The notes: generated from the sequence alone by a model not told the origin. Counted from the first letter of the stretch, positions 1-10,854 are shown. The stretch is DNA of 62,375 nt from Nocardia suismassiliense (GCF_900269665.1 NZ_LT985361.1:8020000-8082374); one strand, 5' to 3'. Made by a program: numbers and translations.

Positions 1-354
1 CGCACGCGGCACCGGACCCCCCCCGCGCCGGCGCGCCGCGCCCTTCCGGCGCGGCGCGGGCACCAGCACCAGTGGCCGCTCGGCCGTGCGCAAGCGCGCG
101 AGCCCACCCGCCCAGGCCAGCCCGAGCGGCGCGGCCAGGTCCCGGCGCCCGCGCTCCTTCACCGCGAGCACCGCCCGCCGCCCCGGCCCCGCGTACGGCC
201 CGAGCGCCCAGCACGGCACCCCCGGATCGGTCCGCGGCCACACCCGCAGCGGCGGCCCCGCGAGCGCGCCCGCGCAGTCGGCGCACCAGCCGACCCCCGC
301 CGCCCGGCAGCCCGCACACGAGGCGGGCAGGATCAAATCCAACAGGGTCCGCAT
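1..354 (-). CDS. ComF-family phosphoribosyltransferase-like protein (3' end beyond window)
   Basis: Reading the minus strand from an ATG at 354 gives an open frame of 118 codons that runs off the window edge. The N-terminus carries a four-cysteine zinc-ribbon pattern (CAGC near residue 14, then CADC near residue 25). A conserved LVLVPAP stretch leading into an Arg-rich run near residues 98-112 follows, as in ComF/GntX proteins, and the PRPP-binding part would lie outside the window. It is the last visible gene of the mtrA-mtrB-lpqB run, the position of the ComF-like gene Rv3242c in mycobacteria. Members are linked to DNA uptake elsewhere, but the role in Actinobacteria is unproven. Confidence 0.85.
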   Translation of the reverse strand, partial: MRTLLDLILPASCAGCRAAGVGWCADCAGALAGPPLRVWPRTDPGVPCWALGPYAGPGRRAVLAVKERGRRDLAAPLGLAWAGGLARLRTAERPLVLVPAPRRKGAARRRGGGPVPRA

Positions 355-495
355 CGACCGAGTCTGCGCCCGCCCACCGACAAACGACCGTCTCGGCGGA
401 GCCGGCTGCTACCGCGTCCTCGATACCGTTGCCAGGGAACTGTTTACGCGTGCGCTGTCCGGGGGAATCGGTACGGATGGCCCCGCAGAAATCCG

Positions 496-2319
496 TCAGC
501 CCGGCAGCACCGGCACGGCGTTCGCCCCTAGTCCTGGCACCTCGCGCCAGTAGGGTTCGCCACCGTCCGGGTTGCTGGTCAGCTCCAGCACCGCACGGGA
601 ATCGGCGGCGTACTGGTGCTCCGGCGAGGCACTCACCTGCCGCACCGGCGCCGTGAGGTTGCGGCTGGTCTGCGGCATCGGCTGTGAACCGTCGATCGAC
701 ACGGTGCCCACCGGGTCGACGTTGCCTTCGCGGGAGATGATCAACCGGTCGTTGCCGAACCAGGACAGCGACACGGCGTTCGCACTCGCGTTGACGCCCA
801 CCGGCAGCGGCGAGGCCAAGGCGTACCCGCCGCCGGGCTTCGGAACCACCACCGCCACATAGACTTTGCCGTCGGCGATCAGCGCGGCCCGCACGCCGGT
901 CCGGGAGATCCGCAGCTCGGTGATGGGCGGGCGGAAGTTCGACCCGGAGCTCGACGTGGTGAGTGCCGAGGTGTCGACATCCTGGACCGACACGGTGTTG
1001 GTGGTCCGGTCGTTGACGGCCCGGATCACCCGTTCGCCATCGATGACGGCCCACGCGGCGGTGCCGTCGACATTCCAGGACGGCCGGGTGATCGTCGCGC
1101 CCGCGGCGACCGGAATGGCGTTGCCGCCGTAGGTGCCGATCATCAAGGTGCGCGGCAGTTCCGGCGCGGGCCGCCCGGTGTCCGCGACCCCGGCGACCAG
1201 CTGACCGTCCGGTGACAGCGACGCGGACAGCAGGTTGTTCACGGCACCGAAGTAACCCGGGGCCGGGGTGATGACGGCGTTGTTCTCCGGCACCTGTACC
1301 AGCGCGCCGCCGCGCAGCGCGTGCAGACCGACCTGGGTGTTCCCCACGGTCGGCTGGCTGTAGTGCTGGACGTCGGCGGTCGACCAGCCGCTGCCGGTGA
1401 ACCGGTCATCGAACGGTTTACCGTCGGCGAGCAGCACATAGGGGCCGAGAATGTCCGCACCCGCCAGGGTCAGTACGACCTGCGCGGCGAGCAACTCACG
1501 ATCGCGGGGGTTGAGCGCGGACGCGCCGGCGAAATCGATTTTCACGCCGCCGATCCCGACCCCGACCTCGTCCGGATCTCCGTTGGCCTTGGTGACGGGG
1601 CCGCGCAAGGTGATCGGCGCGGCCAGCTCGTTGCGTAACACCGGGGCGAGCGCGGGTTGCGTGCCCTCGCCGAGCATGGCGAGCAGCCGCTGGGTCAGCT
1701 GCGCCTTGGGCACGGACACCCAGCGCAGATCGGGCACCACGACGCTGCTCGTCGGATCGACGAAGTAGAGCACGTAGCGCCGATACGACTTGCCGAACGC
1801 GATGGAGTCCATCACGACGCCGTCGGGCAGCTCGTCGATGCGCCACTCGTCGTTGACCTTCGTCATCTCGATCTTGTGTTCCAGCGGCGGGTCGGCCGAG
1901 GCGCGGTACGCGCCGTTGGTGTCCAGCTCGGCGACCTTGCGCGCCCGGATGCGATAGGTCGCCTTGTCGCCGGTTCGCGACTCGCGCAAGGTATCCGGCT
2001 TCTCCACGATCGTGGTGCCCGCGGCGTCGTCCCAGTGCGCGGCGGCCGACGGGGTCATGTACTGGCGGGCCGCCAGGTGCCGATTGGTCGGGTCGGCGGT
2101 GGCCAGCAGGAAGTCGCGCAGCAGCAGATCGGGGTCGCGCCCGGCGACCGGCGGCGGCGGGCCCTCGGAAGTGGGCTCCCGGTCGATGGTGCCCAGCGCC
2201 TGCGGCGCCGAGGATTCCGGCAGGCTGGCACACCCAGAGAGCACGACCAAGGCCGCAAGCGCCGCCGCGGCGCCCGCGAACAGCCGCTGCGTCTTCGCGG
2301 AACGGACACGCATTCCCAT
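496..2319 (-). CDS. lpqB: MtrAB-associated lipoprotein LpqB
   Basis: Lipoprotein of 607 aa that modulates the MtrB sensor at the outer face of the membrane. A hydrophobic signal segment ends in the lipobox LSGC, with Cys30 as the predicted lipidated residue. A GerMN-type domain follows in the middle, and a C-terminal beta-propeller-like region covers roughly the last 250 residues. I chose the ATG at 2319 because GGGGAAGGGG sits just upstream and the signal peptide then begins properly. An ATG at 2406 overlaps the mtrB stop (ATGA) but would add a hydrophilic Pro/Arg-rich tail before the signal peptide. The gene lies directly downstream of mtrB, as in mycobacteria (Rv3244c). Confidence 0.93.
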   Translation of the reverse strand: MGMRVRSAKTQRLFAGAAAALAALVVLSGCASLPESSAPQALGTIDREPTSEGPPPPVAGRDPDLLLRDFLLATADPTNRHLAARQYMTPSAAAHWDDAAGTTIVEKPDTLRESRTGDKATYRIRARKVAELDTNGAYRASADPPLEHKIEMTKVNDEWRIDELPDGVVMDSIAFGKSYRRYVLYFVDPTSSVVVPDLRWVSVPKAQLTQRLLAMLGEGTQPALAPVLRNELAAPITLRGPVTKANGDPDEVGVGIGGVKIDFAGASALNPRDRELLAAQVVLTLAGADILGPYVLLADGKPFDDRFTGSGWSTADVQHYSQPTVGNTQVGLHALRGGALVQVPENNAVITPAPGYFGAVNNLLSASLSPDGQLVAGVADTGRPAPELPRTLMIGTYGGNAIPVAAGATITRPSWNVDGTAAWAVIDGERVIRAVNDRTTNTVSVQDVDTSALTTSSSGSNFRPPITELRISRTGVRAALIADGKVYVAVVVPKPGGGYALASPLPVGVNASANAVSLSWFGNDRLIISREGNVDPVGTVSIDGSQPMPQTSRNLTAPVRQVSASPEHQYAADSRAVLELTSNPDGGEPYWREVPGLGANAVPVLPG

Positions 2320-2402
2320 CAAACCCCTTCCCCCGGGACCGAGCGCCCCCGTCGTCGGGTGTGTGTTTCGCGCCGGGCGCGCACCGGGCGGGTAACGCCG
2401 AG

Positions 2403-4175
2403 TCATGACGGTACGTCCCCCGGTTCGTGCGCCGAGTCGGCCCCCGCCGATGACGAAGTCGCAGGCGGGGTCGATCCGTTCCCGGTGGCCGCCGCCGATG
2501 TCGCACCGGACACCGGATTAGGTTCCGGCGCAGGCGAAGCCGGGACGGCCTCCAGTTCGACCTGCCGCACGACGGCCTGCTTGCGCACCGGCTCCAGCGG
2601 CAGCGGGCTGACCCCGAGCTTCTTGCCGCGCACCAGCGGCAGCGTCAACCGGAAGCTCGCGCCGACGCCGACCTCGCCCCAGGCCTCCAGCCTGCCTTCG
2701 TGCAGGTTCGCGTCCTCCACGCTGATCGAGAGGCCGAGCCCGGTGCCGCCGGAGCGGCGCATGCGCGACGGATCCGAGCGCCAGAACCGGTTGAAGACCA
2801 GCTTCTCCTCGCCCGGCCGCAGCCCGACGCCCTGGTCGCGCACCACCACCGAGACCGCGTTGGCGTCGACGTCGCCGCGCATCCTGATCAGCACCGGCTT
2901 GCCCTCGCTGTGGTCGATGGCGTTGGCCAGCAGGTTGCGCAGCACCCGCTCGACCCGGCGCGGATCCACCTCGGCGACCAACGGTTCCTCGGGCAGATCG
3001 ATGACCACCTCGACGCCCGCGTCCTTGGCCAGGTGCCGCACCGTGGAGATCGCCGCCCGCGCGCACATTCGCACGTCCAGCGATTCGACCTGGAGTTCGG
3101 CGACGCCCGCGTCGTGGCGGCTGATCTCGAGCAGATCGTTGAGCAGGCCCTCGAACCGGTCCAGCTCGTTGACCAACAGCTCCGCGCTGCGGGCCAGCGC
3201 CGGATCGAGATCGTCGCTGCTGCCGTGGATCAGATCCGCGGCCATACGCACGGTGGTCAACGGGGTGCGCAACTCGTGGCTGACGTCGGAGGTGAAGCGG
3301 CGCTGCAGGTTTCCGAACTCCTCCAGCTGGGTGATCTGGTTGGACAGGCTCTCGGCCATCTCGTTGAACGCCTGCGCCAGCCGCGCCATGTCGTCCTCGC
3401 CGCGCACCAGCATGCGTTCCTTGAGCCTGCCGTCGGCGAAGCGACCGGCGATGCGCGCCGCCGAACGGATCGGCAGCACCACCTGCCTGGTCACCAGCGC
3501 CGTGATGGCGGCGAGCAAGACGAGCAGCACGATGCCGCCGATCAGCATGGTGCCGCGGATCAGCGACAGGCTGCGGGCCTCGGTGGACAGCGGGAAGATG
3601 AGATAGATCTCCAGCGTGGGTATTTCGGTGCTCGGGCTGCCGATGATCAACGCGGGGCCGCGATAACCGCTGGAGTCCGAGACCGTGGTGAACTGACGGC
3701 TGACCTGGCCGCGGCGCACGAAGTTGCGCAGCTCGGCGGGCACGTCCTGGATCGGTCCCGCGGCGACCTCTTGCTGGCCGCCGTCCACCATCACCAGCGC
3801 CACGTCGTAACTGCCCGCGACCCCGGTCTGCGGGCTACCGTCGCTGGAGAGCGCGTTGCGCGCCTCGACGAGCCGATTGAGCTGAGTACCGGTGTCGTGC
3901 GTACCGACCAGCTGGCTGTGCGCCGCGTTGCGGGCGCGGACCATCTCCTCGACCGCCGCGTTGATCTTGGTGTCCAGCATCCGGTTGGTGATCTGATCGG
4001 TCAGCACCACACCGAGGATGGTGATCACGATCAGCGACAGGGTGATGGTCGAGACCGCGACCCGCAGTTGCAACGATCGCTGCCAGAGATGGCCGAGCAC
4101 CGTACCGAGCTCGGTGAATCTGGCTCCTATCGCTGCCAGTCGCCGCTCCAGTTTGCTGCTGGAGCGATCGATCAC
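2403..4175 (-). CDS. mtrB: Sensor histidine kinase MtrB
   Basis: Membrane sensor kinase of 590 aa that phosphorylates MtrA and couples cell-wall growth and division to transcription. Transmembrane helices lie near residues 38-60 and 208-236 and flank an extracellular sensor region. A HAMP domain follows, then the H-box with phospho-acceptor His300 in SHELRTP, an N-box (NLLANAIDHS) and glycine boxes including GGTGLGLS. The C-terminus beyond about residue 520 is Pro/Ala-rich and probably disordered. Its TGA overlaps an ATG that could start lpqB, and mtrA ends 70 nt upstream. Length and order match Rv3245c, which is 567 aa as I recall. Confidence 0.96.
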   Translation of the reverse strand: MIDRSSSKLERRLAAIGARFTELGTVLGHLWQRSLQLRVAVSTITLSLIVITILGVVLTDQITNRMLDTKINAAVEEMVRARNAAHSQLVGTHDTGTQLNRLVEARNALSSDGSPQTGVAGSYDVALVMVDGGQQEVAAGPIQDVPAELRNFVRRGQVSRQFTTVSDSSGYRGPALIIGSPSTEIPTLEIYLIFPLSTEARSLSLIRGTMLIGGIVLLVLLAAITALVTRQVVLPIRSAARIAGRFADGRLKERMLVRGEDDMARLAQAFNEMAESLSNQITQLEEFGNLQRRFTSDVSHELRTPLTTVRMAADLIHGSSDDLDPALARSAELLVNELDRFEGLLNDLLEISRHDAGVAELQVESLDVRMCARAAISTVRHLAKDAGVEVVIDLPEEPLVAEVDPRRVERVLRNLLANAIDHSEGKPVLIRMRGDVDANAVSVVVRDQGVGLRPGEEKLVFNRFWRSDPSRMRRSGGTGLGLSISVEDANLHEGRLEAWGEVGVGASFRLTLPLVRGKKLGVSPLPLEPVRKQAVVRQVELEAVPASPAPEPNPVSGATSAAATGNGSTPPATSSSAGADSAHEPGDVPS

Positions 4176-4245
4176 GACCGAGCCTCGTCGGCGCTCGATG
4201 CCTCCGTCCGCACGAACGCTGCCTGCACTCGCTCAACGCGACGGA

Positions 4246-4923
4246 TCACGGCGGTCCGGCCTTGTAGCCGACGCCACGGACGGTCAGCACGATCTCCGGG
4301 TTCTCCGGATCCTTCTCGACCTTGGCGCGCAGCCGCTGCACATGCACGTTGACCAGCCGGGTATCGGCGGCATGCCGGTAGCCCCAGACCTGTTCGAGCA
4401 GCACCTCGCGGGTGAACACCTGGCGCGGCTTACGGGCAAGCGCGACAAGCAGATCGAACTCGAGCGGCGTCAGCGAGATCTGCGCACCGCCGCGAGTCAC
4501 CTTGTGCGCGGGCACATCGATCACGATGTCGGCGATCGACAACAGCTCGGCCGGCTCGTCCTCGGTGCGCCGCAACCGGGCACGCACCCTGGCGACGAGT
4601 TCCTTCGGCTTGAACGGCTTGACGATGTAATCGTCGGCACCGGACTCCAGACCGAGCACCACGTCGACCGTGTCGGTCTTCGCGGTGAGCATCACGATCG
4701 GGACTCCGGAATCGGCCCGCAACACACGGCATACGTCGATGCCGTTCATGCCGGGCAGCATCAGGTCCAGCAACACCAGATCGGGGCGGATCTCGCGAAC
4801 CGCCGCCAGGGCCTGTGTGCCGTCGCCGACCACATGCGGGTCGAACCCTTCCCCGCGCAAGACGATCGTGAGCATCTCAGCGAGCGCCATATCGTCGTCG
4901 ACGACCAGAATCTTCGGCTTCAT
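4246..4923 (-). CDS. mtrA: Response regulator MtrA
   Basis: OmpR/PhoB-type regulator of 225 aa and partner of MtrB. The receiver domain has the acidic pair after ILVVDDD, phospho-acceptor Asp53 in LLDLMLPG, and the Thr/Lys switch residues (MLTAK, VKPFKP). The winged helix occupies the C-terminal 100 residues, with the LVNVHVQRLRAKVEKDPENP segment nearly identical to M. tuberculosis MtrA. I place the start at the ATG at 4923 (MKPKILVV), where family members begin. The open frame continues 24 codons further upstream without a convincing ribosome-binding site. It is transcribed with tmk upstream and mtrB downstream. Confidence 0.96.
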   Translation of the reverse strand: MKPKILVVDDDMALAEMLTIVLRGEGFDPHVVGDGTQALAAVREIRPDLVLLDLMLPGMNGIDVCRVLRADSGVPIVMLTAKTDTVDVVLGLESGADDYIVKPFKPKELVARVRARLRRTEDEPAELLSIADIVIDVPAHKVTRGGAQISLTPLEFDLLVALARKPRQVFTREVLLEQVWGYRHAADTRLVNVHVQRLRAKVEKDPENPEIVLTVRGVGYKAGPP

Positions 4924-5001
4924 AATTACTATGGTGTCATCTCCCAGGCCAGGATCGGGCTGCCACGCCAACACTGGTGTGAACCCGCCGCACATCTAAC
5001 C

Positions 5002-5649
5002 CTAGCGGGTAATCAAATCCGCCAATCGCGCAGCCAATGTGGCTGGATCGTCACCTGATCGGAATATCCACCACGGCCCATACCAGTTGTGTTGAGCCAG
5101 CTCACGGTACACCGCGAGGGTTCGCTGCTGAAGTTGTCCGTCCCGTTCATACGCGTCCAGCGCCCGGCTGTGGTCGAGCTCACCGCGCTTGCGCGCCCGT
5201 TCGGCCGCGAGTTCGGGCGAAACATCCAGCAACACCTGCACCGCCGGCGTCGGCAGTGCGAACCGCTCGTACTCCAATTCGCCTATCCAGCCGACGATTT
5301 TGCCGTCGGCCTGCTCGTCGAGCCGGGCCGCGTTGTAGGCGGCGTTGGAGGCGACGTACCGGTCGAGCAGCACGATGTCGTTGTCCGCCAACAACTTCGT
5401 CAGTTCGTCGCGGGCTTGGGCCCGATCCAGCGCGAACAGCAGCGCCATCGCGTTGACCGACGCCGCGAGGTCACCGTGCGCGCCGTGCAACGCCTCCGCC
5501 GCCAGGTCGGCATGCACCGAACGGCCGTAGCGCGGAAACGCCAGCGAGTCGATTCGCAGTCCGGCGTCCCGCAATCGGGTCGTCACGGCCTCGGTCAGCG
5601 TCCGCTTGCCCGCACCGTCGAGCCCTTCGATGACAATCAGCGCGCCCAT
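5002..5649 (-). CDS. tmk: Thymidylate kinase (dTMP kinase)
   Basis: Converts dTMP to dTDP with ATP in the cytoplasm, an essential step of dTTP synthesis. At 215 aa it has a P-loop near the N-terminus (GLDGAGKRT), the mycobacterial-type FPRYG segment, the DRYVASN motif that holds the nucleotide, and a lid with ELQQRT. The arrangement resembles Rv3247c. It sits between ahcY and mtrA on the same strand, 78 nt upstream of the mtrA start, so it may share transcription with mtrAB. A terminator-like hairpin separates it from ahcY. Confidence 0.94.
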   Translation of the reverse strand: MGALIVIEGLDGAGKRTLTEAVTTRLRDAGLRIDSLAFPRYGRSVHADLAAEALHGAHGDLAASVNAMALLFALDRAQARDELTKLLADNDIVLLDRYVASNAAYNAARLDEQADGKIVGWIGELEYERFALPTPAVQVLLDVSPELAAERARKRGELDHSRALDAYERDGQLQQRTLAVYRELAQHNWYGPWWIFRSGDDPATLAARLADLITR

Positions 5650-5707
5650 GGCACGCAGGGTACCGAGGGCACGAGCCGGGCCTCGGCTCGGCCGGAGAAA
5701 CGCGAAA

Positions 5708-5734
5708 GCCGCCGGATCCCATGGATCCGGCGGC
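5708..5734 (-). terminator. Intrinsic terminator after ahcY
   Basis: A perfect 12-bp stem (GCCGCCGGATCC and its complement) with a 3-nt loop lies 12 nt past the ahcY stop. On the minus strand it is followed by GGCTTTCGCGTTT, a weak U-rich tail. It would separate ahcY from the tmk-mtrAB-lpqB transcription unit. Confidence 0.75.
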
Positions 5735-5745
5735 CCCGTGTCATC

Positions 5746-7230
<1,485 letters not shown>

Positions 7231-7331
7231 AGCCTCTATCTGCCTCTCCTGGTAAGTCGGTACCAACACGCAAGGTTAGTCGCTGGCGCGGCGGGTGGGT
7301 ACACCGTACTCACCCTTGCTAGCTTGGCGCG

Positions 7332-8378
7332 ATGCCGAACCTTCGCGTCATCGTCACGACCGCGGTCGCCGGGTCGCTCGTCCTCGGTCTGAGCACCGCG
7401 TGCGACAGCTCAGCGGACTCGTCACCGGCTACTGCGCCGCGAACAGTGGAGCTGCAGGCGCACCGCGGCGGACGCGGTCTGACCGTCGAGGAATCGCTGC
7501 CCGCCTTCAGCAAGGCGATCGAACTGGGCGTGAGCACGCTGGAGCTCGACATCGTGCTCACCAAGGACAAGATGCCGATGATCTGGCACGACCCGACGGT
7601 GCTGGCGACCAAGTGCGCGGACACCGCGCCCGTCACGCTGGACGATCCGCAGTTCCCCTACGTGGGCAAGCTGGTGCACGACCTCACCTACGCCCAGACC
7701 CAGACGCTGGACTGCGGCAAGACCCTGGCCGACTACCCGGACCAGCAGGGGCTGCCCGGCAACAAGATAGCGACGCTGCCCGCCCTGTTCGATCTGGTCA
7801 AGACCTACCGGGGCGCGAACCTGCGCTACAACATCGAGACGAAGCTGGAGGCCGAGCACCCCGAGCAGTCGGCGACACCGCAGGAGTTCGTGGACGTCAT
7901 CCTCAGCACGGTCGCCGCGGCCGGCGAGACCGGCAACGTCGACATCCAGAGCTTCGACTGGCGCGCACTTCCGCTGGTACGCAAGGCGAATCCGACGATC
8001 CCCTTGGTGGCGCTCTACGACGACACCACCTTCGTGGCCGGCTCGAAGTGGCTCGGCCCCATTCGCTACGAGGACTACGCGGGCGATCCGCTCGGCGCGG
8101 TCAAGGCACTCGGCGCCAACACCGCCTCACCCGGTTACTCGGTCCCCTACGGCCGCAAGGCAGGTGAGCGCGGCTTCGGTTTGGTGGCCGACCGGGCCTA
8201 TGTCGAGCGCGCCCACGAACTGGATCTGCGGGTGATCCCGTGGACGGTGAACGACAAGGCCACGATCGCCGCGCAACTCGATACCGGCGTGGACGGCGTG
8301 ATCACCGACTACCCCGACCGGATGCGGGAGGTATTGCAGGAGAAGGGTTTACCCCTGCCTCCTGCCTACCACCACTGA
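7332..8378 (+). CDS. Secreted glycerophosphodiester phosphodiesterase, probable lipoprotein
   Basis: Hydrolyses glycerophosphodiesters to glycerol-3-phosphate and an alcohol, probably outside the membrane. It is 348 aa with an N-terminal hydrophobic segment ending in LSTAC (Cys24), a lipobox-like site, although Ser rather than Leu sits at -3. The GDPD TIM-barrel signatures are visible: AHRGG near residue 44, an ESLPAF segment, LELDI with TKD, and IWHDP. Late motifs are VIPWTVND and GVDGVITDYPD. It is divergent from ahcY and ends 18 nt from the convergent alkB stop. Confidence 0.9.
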   Translation: MPNLRVIVTTAVAGSLVLGLSTACDSSADSSPATAPRTVELQAHRGGRGLTVEESLPAFSKAIELGVSTLELDIVLTKDKMPMIWHDPTVLATKCADTAPVTLDDPQFPYVGKLVHDLTYAQTQTLDCGKTLADYPDQQGLPGNKIATLPALFDLVKTYRGANLRYNIETKLEAEHPEQSATPQEFVDVILSTVAAAGETGNVDIQSFDWRALPLVRKANPTIPLVALYDDTTFVAGSKWLGPIRYEDYAGDPLGAVKALGANTASPGYSVPYGRKAGERGFGLVADRAYVERAHELDLRVIPWTVNDKATIAAQLDTGVDGVITDYPDRMREVLQEKGLPLPPAYHH

Positions 8379-8396
8379 GCCGGGGCGGGCCGGTGC

Positions 8397-9647
8397 CTAC
8401 GCCGCGCCCGACTCCCGCACGTCGGACTCCGCCGGGGTCGACTGCGCCGTCGTACCCTTGGCCGAATTCGCCTGCGCCGCACCGGTCAACGTGGCGACGG
8501 TCCCGTAGGTCTCCAGGATCCGGCGCCGCTTGCGCGGGTGGATATTGGCCTTGGTGACGTCGCCTTCGTAGTGCTCGAGCACCCGATGGTCCATCACCGC
8601 CCGCCACAGCGGCGGCACCACGGCGAACAGGATCATCGTCGCGTAACCGGCCGGCAACTGCGGCGCCTGCATCGAACTGCGCAGCGTCTGGTACCGACGT
8701 CCGGGATGGGCGTGGTGATCGCTGTGCCGCTGCAGATGGAACAGGAAAATGTTGGTGACCAACCGGTCACTGTTCCAGCTGTCCCGCGGCGAGCAGCGCG
8801 CGTAGTTCCCGTTCGGCTTCTTTGCCCGCAGCAAGCCGTAATGCTCGATGAAGTTCACCGTCTCCAGCAGCGACGCGCCGATCACGGCCTGCAGGATCAG
8901 CCACGGCAGCACGCCGATACCGAAGAGCGCCATGAGGCTGCCGAACAGCACCACACTCATCGACCACGCCTGCAGGATGTGATTGTGCACGCTGAACCAG
9001 CGCAGGCCCTTGCGCTCCAGCCGCACCCGCTCCAGCTCGATGGCCGATCGGAAGCTGCCGAACACGCTGCGCGGCAGGAACTCCCACAGCGTCTCGCCGA
9101 GCCGGCCGCTGGCCGGATCCTCCGGCGTCGCCACCCGCACGTGGTGACCGCGGTTGTGCTCCACGAAGAAATGCCCGTAGAACGATTGCGCCAGCGCGAC
9201 TTTGGCCAGCCAGCGCTCCGCGTGCTCGACCCGGTGGCCGAGCTCGTGCGCGGCGTTGATGCCGATGCCGCTGACGAAGCCCAGCGTCGCGGCCAGGCCC
9301 AGCTTGTCCACGATGCTCAGCTCGTGCCCCGCCCACATGTAGCAGGCGATGAGCAGGCCGAGCAGCTGCACAGGAAGAAACAGATAGGTGCACCACCGGT
9401 AGTACCGGTCGTTGCTCAGCAACTCGTAATCCTCATCGCGCGGGTTGGTGCCGTCCTCGCCGACAACCCAGTCCAGGACCGGGATGACGATCAACACGAT
9501 GATTGGACCGATCCACCAGAACACCCTTGCGCCCGTCTGCAACACGAGTTGCGAGGGCAGGAGTGCGCTCAGTGGAGCGATCAGCCCGAAAACCCATAAG
9601 TGTCGTTTGGGATCTGAAGATACCGCCGGTTTGCCAACCGTTTGCAC
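8397..9647 (-). CDS. alkB: Second alkane 1-monooxygenase (AlkB-type non-haem di-iron)
   Basis: Integral-membrane hydroxylase that oxidises n-alkanes to 1-alkanols using electrons from rubredoxin. The 416-aa protein has several transmembrane spans and all AlkB histidine signatures: HELGHR, EHNRGHH, NFIEHYG and LQRHSDHHAHP, which bind the di-iron centre. It starts with GTG at 9647. It is the second alkB of the locus, separated from the alkB-rubA-rubB-tetR operon by a 193-nt gap downstream of tetR and lacking its own rubredoxin. It probably uses the neighbouring rubredoxins. The mycobacterial locus, as I remember it, has only one alkB, so this is an extra copy with possibly different chain-length range. 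Confidence 0.93.
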   Translation of the reverse strand: MQTVGKPAVSSDPKRHLWVFGLIAPLSALLPSQLVLQTGARVFWWIGPIIVLIVIPVLDWVVGEDGTNPRDEDYELLSNDRYYRWCTYLFLPVQLLGLLIACYMWAGHELSIVDKLGLAATLGFVSGIGINAAHELGHRVEHAERWLAKVALAQSFYGHFFVEHNRGHHVRVATPEDPASGRLGETLWEFLPRSVFGSFRSAIELERVRLERKGLRWFSVHNHILQAWSMSVVLFGSLMALFGIGVLPWLILQAVIGASLLETVNFIEHYGLLRAKKPNGNYARCSPRDSWNSDRLVTNIFLFHLQRHSDHHAHPGRRYQTLRSSMQAPQLPAGYATMILFAVVPPLWRAVMDHRVLEHYEGDVTKANIHPRKRRRILETYGTVATLTGAAQANSAKGTTAQSTPAESDVRESGAA

Positions 9648-9840
9648 GTTTGCCCCGCTAAATAGGAACCCTAACTCCGATGTACGAGAATAGTTCCAGA
9701 CTGTACGGCTGTTTCGCAGACTTTGACGGTTGAAACGTGATGAGCGTTACAGCTATGGGGGGTAGCTTTTAAGTGGGCTCACATGTAGTTGAAGCCCTGG
9801 CTTACTCAGCGCAAACGGACCGGGGTTCTTCCGGGGTGGA

Positions 9841-10461
9841 TCAGTGCTCGATCCGGGCGGACAGAATCGCTTCGACATACGGACTCAGCAACGCACTCAA
9901 CTCCGCGGGCGCGTCTCGGCCGGGACCGGGCGGCGTCGGGATATAGCTCAGCGCGATGCGCACCAGCGCGTGCGCGATGATGTCCGATTCGGCCGCCGTG
10001 GCCGCGACCCAGCTGTGCTGGAAAGCCAGCGACAGCCGGCGGGTGGCTTGGTCCAGCAACGGGCCGGCGTCCAGCGTGATCAGCCGCAGCAGATCCAATT
10101 TCACCTCGCCCGCGAGCAGCGACTGCACCAGCGGGTCGGCCGCGGCGTCGACGAAGAAATTGGTCATGCCCTCCCGGAACGCCGCGCGGACATCACCGAC
10201 ATTGCCGGTGATGGCCGCGTCGACGTGGTCGACCAGATCGTCGGCCAGGCGCAGCGCGTAAGACTGCGCAAGGCCACTGCGCGAACCGAATTCGTTGTAG
10301 AGCGTCTGCCTGCTGACTCCGGCCCGGCCCGCCACGTCACCGAGGGTGATCTTGGACCAGTCCCGTTCGGTGAGTAGGTCGCGCATGGCATCGAGGACCG
10401 AGGCGCGCAGGAGTTCACGCGCCGCCTCCTGATAAGGGATGCGGGTTCCGGAGCGCGGCAT
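9841..10461 (-). CDS. TetR-family regulator of the alkane locus
   Basis: TetR-type repressor of 206 aa. The N-terminal helix-turn-helix is visible (ITLGDVAGRAGVSRQTLYNE, about residues 38-57 from the chosen start). The C-terminal ligand domain is the kind that often senses fatty acids or alkane products. The ATG at 10461 gives a normal N-terminus, and the frame is open upstream into rubB without family resemblance. It follows rubB by 40 nt on the same strand, matching AlkU/AlkX-type regulators of Gordonia, Rhodococcus and Dietzia and Rv3249c. The palindromes upstream of alkB at 12124-12143 and 12181-12194 are its best candidate operators. Confidence 0.88.
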   Translation of the reverse strand: MPRSGTRIPYQEAARELLRASVLDAMRDLLTERDWSKITLGDVAGRAGVSRQTLYNEFGSRSGLAQSYALRLADDLVDHVDAAITGNVGDVRAAFREGMTNFFVDAAADPLVQSLLAGEVKLDLLRLITLDAGPLLDQATRRLSLAFQHSWVAATAAESDIIAHALVRIALSYIPTPPGPGRDAPAELSALLSPYVEAILSARIEH

Positions 10462-10501
10462 ACCGGCGACACTGTCACGGGCGGTTGCCGCAGTCAAAAT
10501 C

Positions 10502-10684
10502 TCACGACCGTTCGATTTCGACCATGTAGAAGTCGGCCTTCGCCGCGCCGCAGTCGGGACAGGTCCAGTCGTCGGGGATATCGTCCCAGCGGGTACCCGC
10601 GACGATCCCGTCCTCCGGCCAGCCTTTGGCTTCGTCGTATTCGAAGCCGCATTGAATGCACTGGAACAGCTTGTATTCATTCAT
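10502..10684 (-). CDS. rubB: Rubredoxin RubB
   Basis: Small one-iron electron carrier of 60 aa that passes electrons from rubredoxin reductase to AlkB. Two CxxC pairs ligate iron: CIQCG near residue 9 and CPDCG near residue 42. The tryptophan in WDDIPDDWTCPDCG and the Tyr after the first pair are typical. Its ATG overlaps the rubA stop by 4 nt (ATGA), so translation is coupled. Longer in-frame starts exist but lie inside rubA. No rubredoxin reductase gene is visible in the window. Confidence 0.95.
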   Translation of the reverse strand: MNEYKLFQCIQCGFEYDEAKGWPEDGIVAGTRWDDIPDDWTCPDCGAAKADFYMVEIERS

Positions 10685-10854
10685 CGGACGGCTCCTATCG
10701 GCTCGAAGTCGATCTTTTCCCGGACGCCGCAGTCCGGGCAGCACCAGTCGTCGGGAATTTTTTCCCAGGACGTTCCCGGCGGGAAACCTTCGTGTGGCGC
10801 GCCTTTTCCCTCGTCGTACACGTATTCACAGACCGGGCAGCGAAAACGATTCAT
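10681..10854 (-). CDS. rubA: Rubredoxin RubA
   Basis: A 57-aa rubredoxin with two iron-binding CxxC pairs (CPVCE near residue 6, CPDCG near residue 39) and the WEKIPDDWCCPDCG block. It overlaps alkB by 4 nt upstream and rubB by 4 nt downstream, both as ATGA, so alkB-rubA-rubB form one translationally coupled unit. Having two sequence-distinct rubredoxins is usual in actinobacterial alk operons, where the two types differ in ability to support alkane hydroxylation. Confidence 0.95.
   Translation of the reverse strand: MNRFRCPVCEYVYDEGKGAPHEGFPPGTSWEKIPDDWCCPDCGVREKIDFEPIGAVR

Noticed and set aside
2320..2406. LpqB start at 2406 overlapping the mtrB stop
   Set aside because: Would place 29 hydrophilic residues before the lipoprotein signal peptide; 2319 has a better ribosome-binding site. 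Kept as an alternative only.
9769..9776. TTAAGTGG element shared with the PAP2 promoter region (52275-52282)
   Set aside because: Only about eight bases plus a loose continuation are shared, which may be chance; no common regulator or palindrome at the first site.
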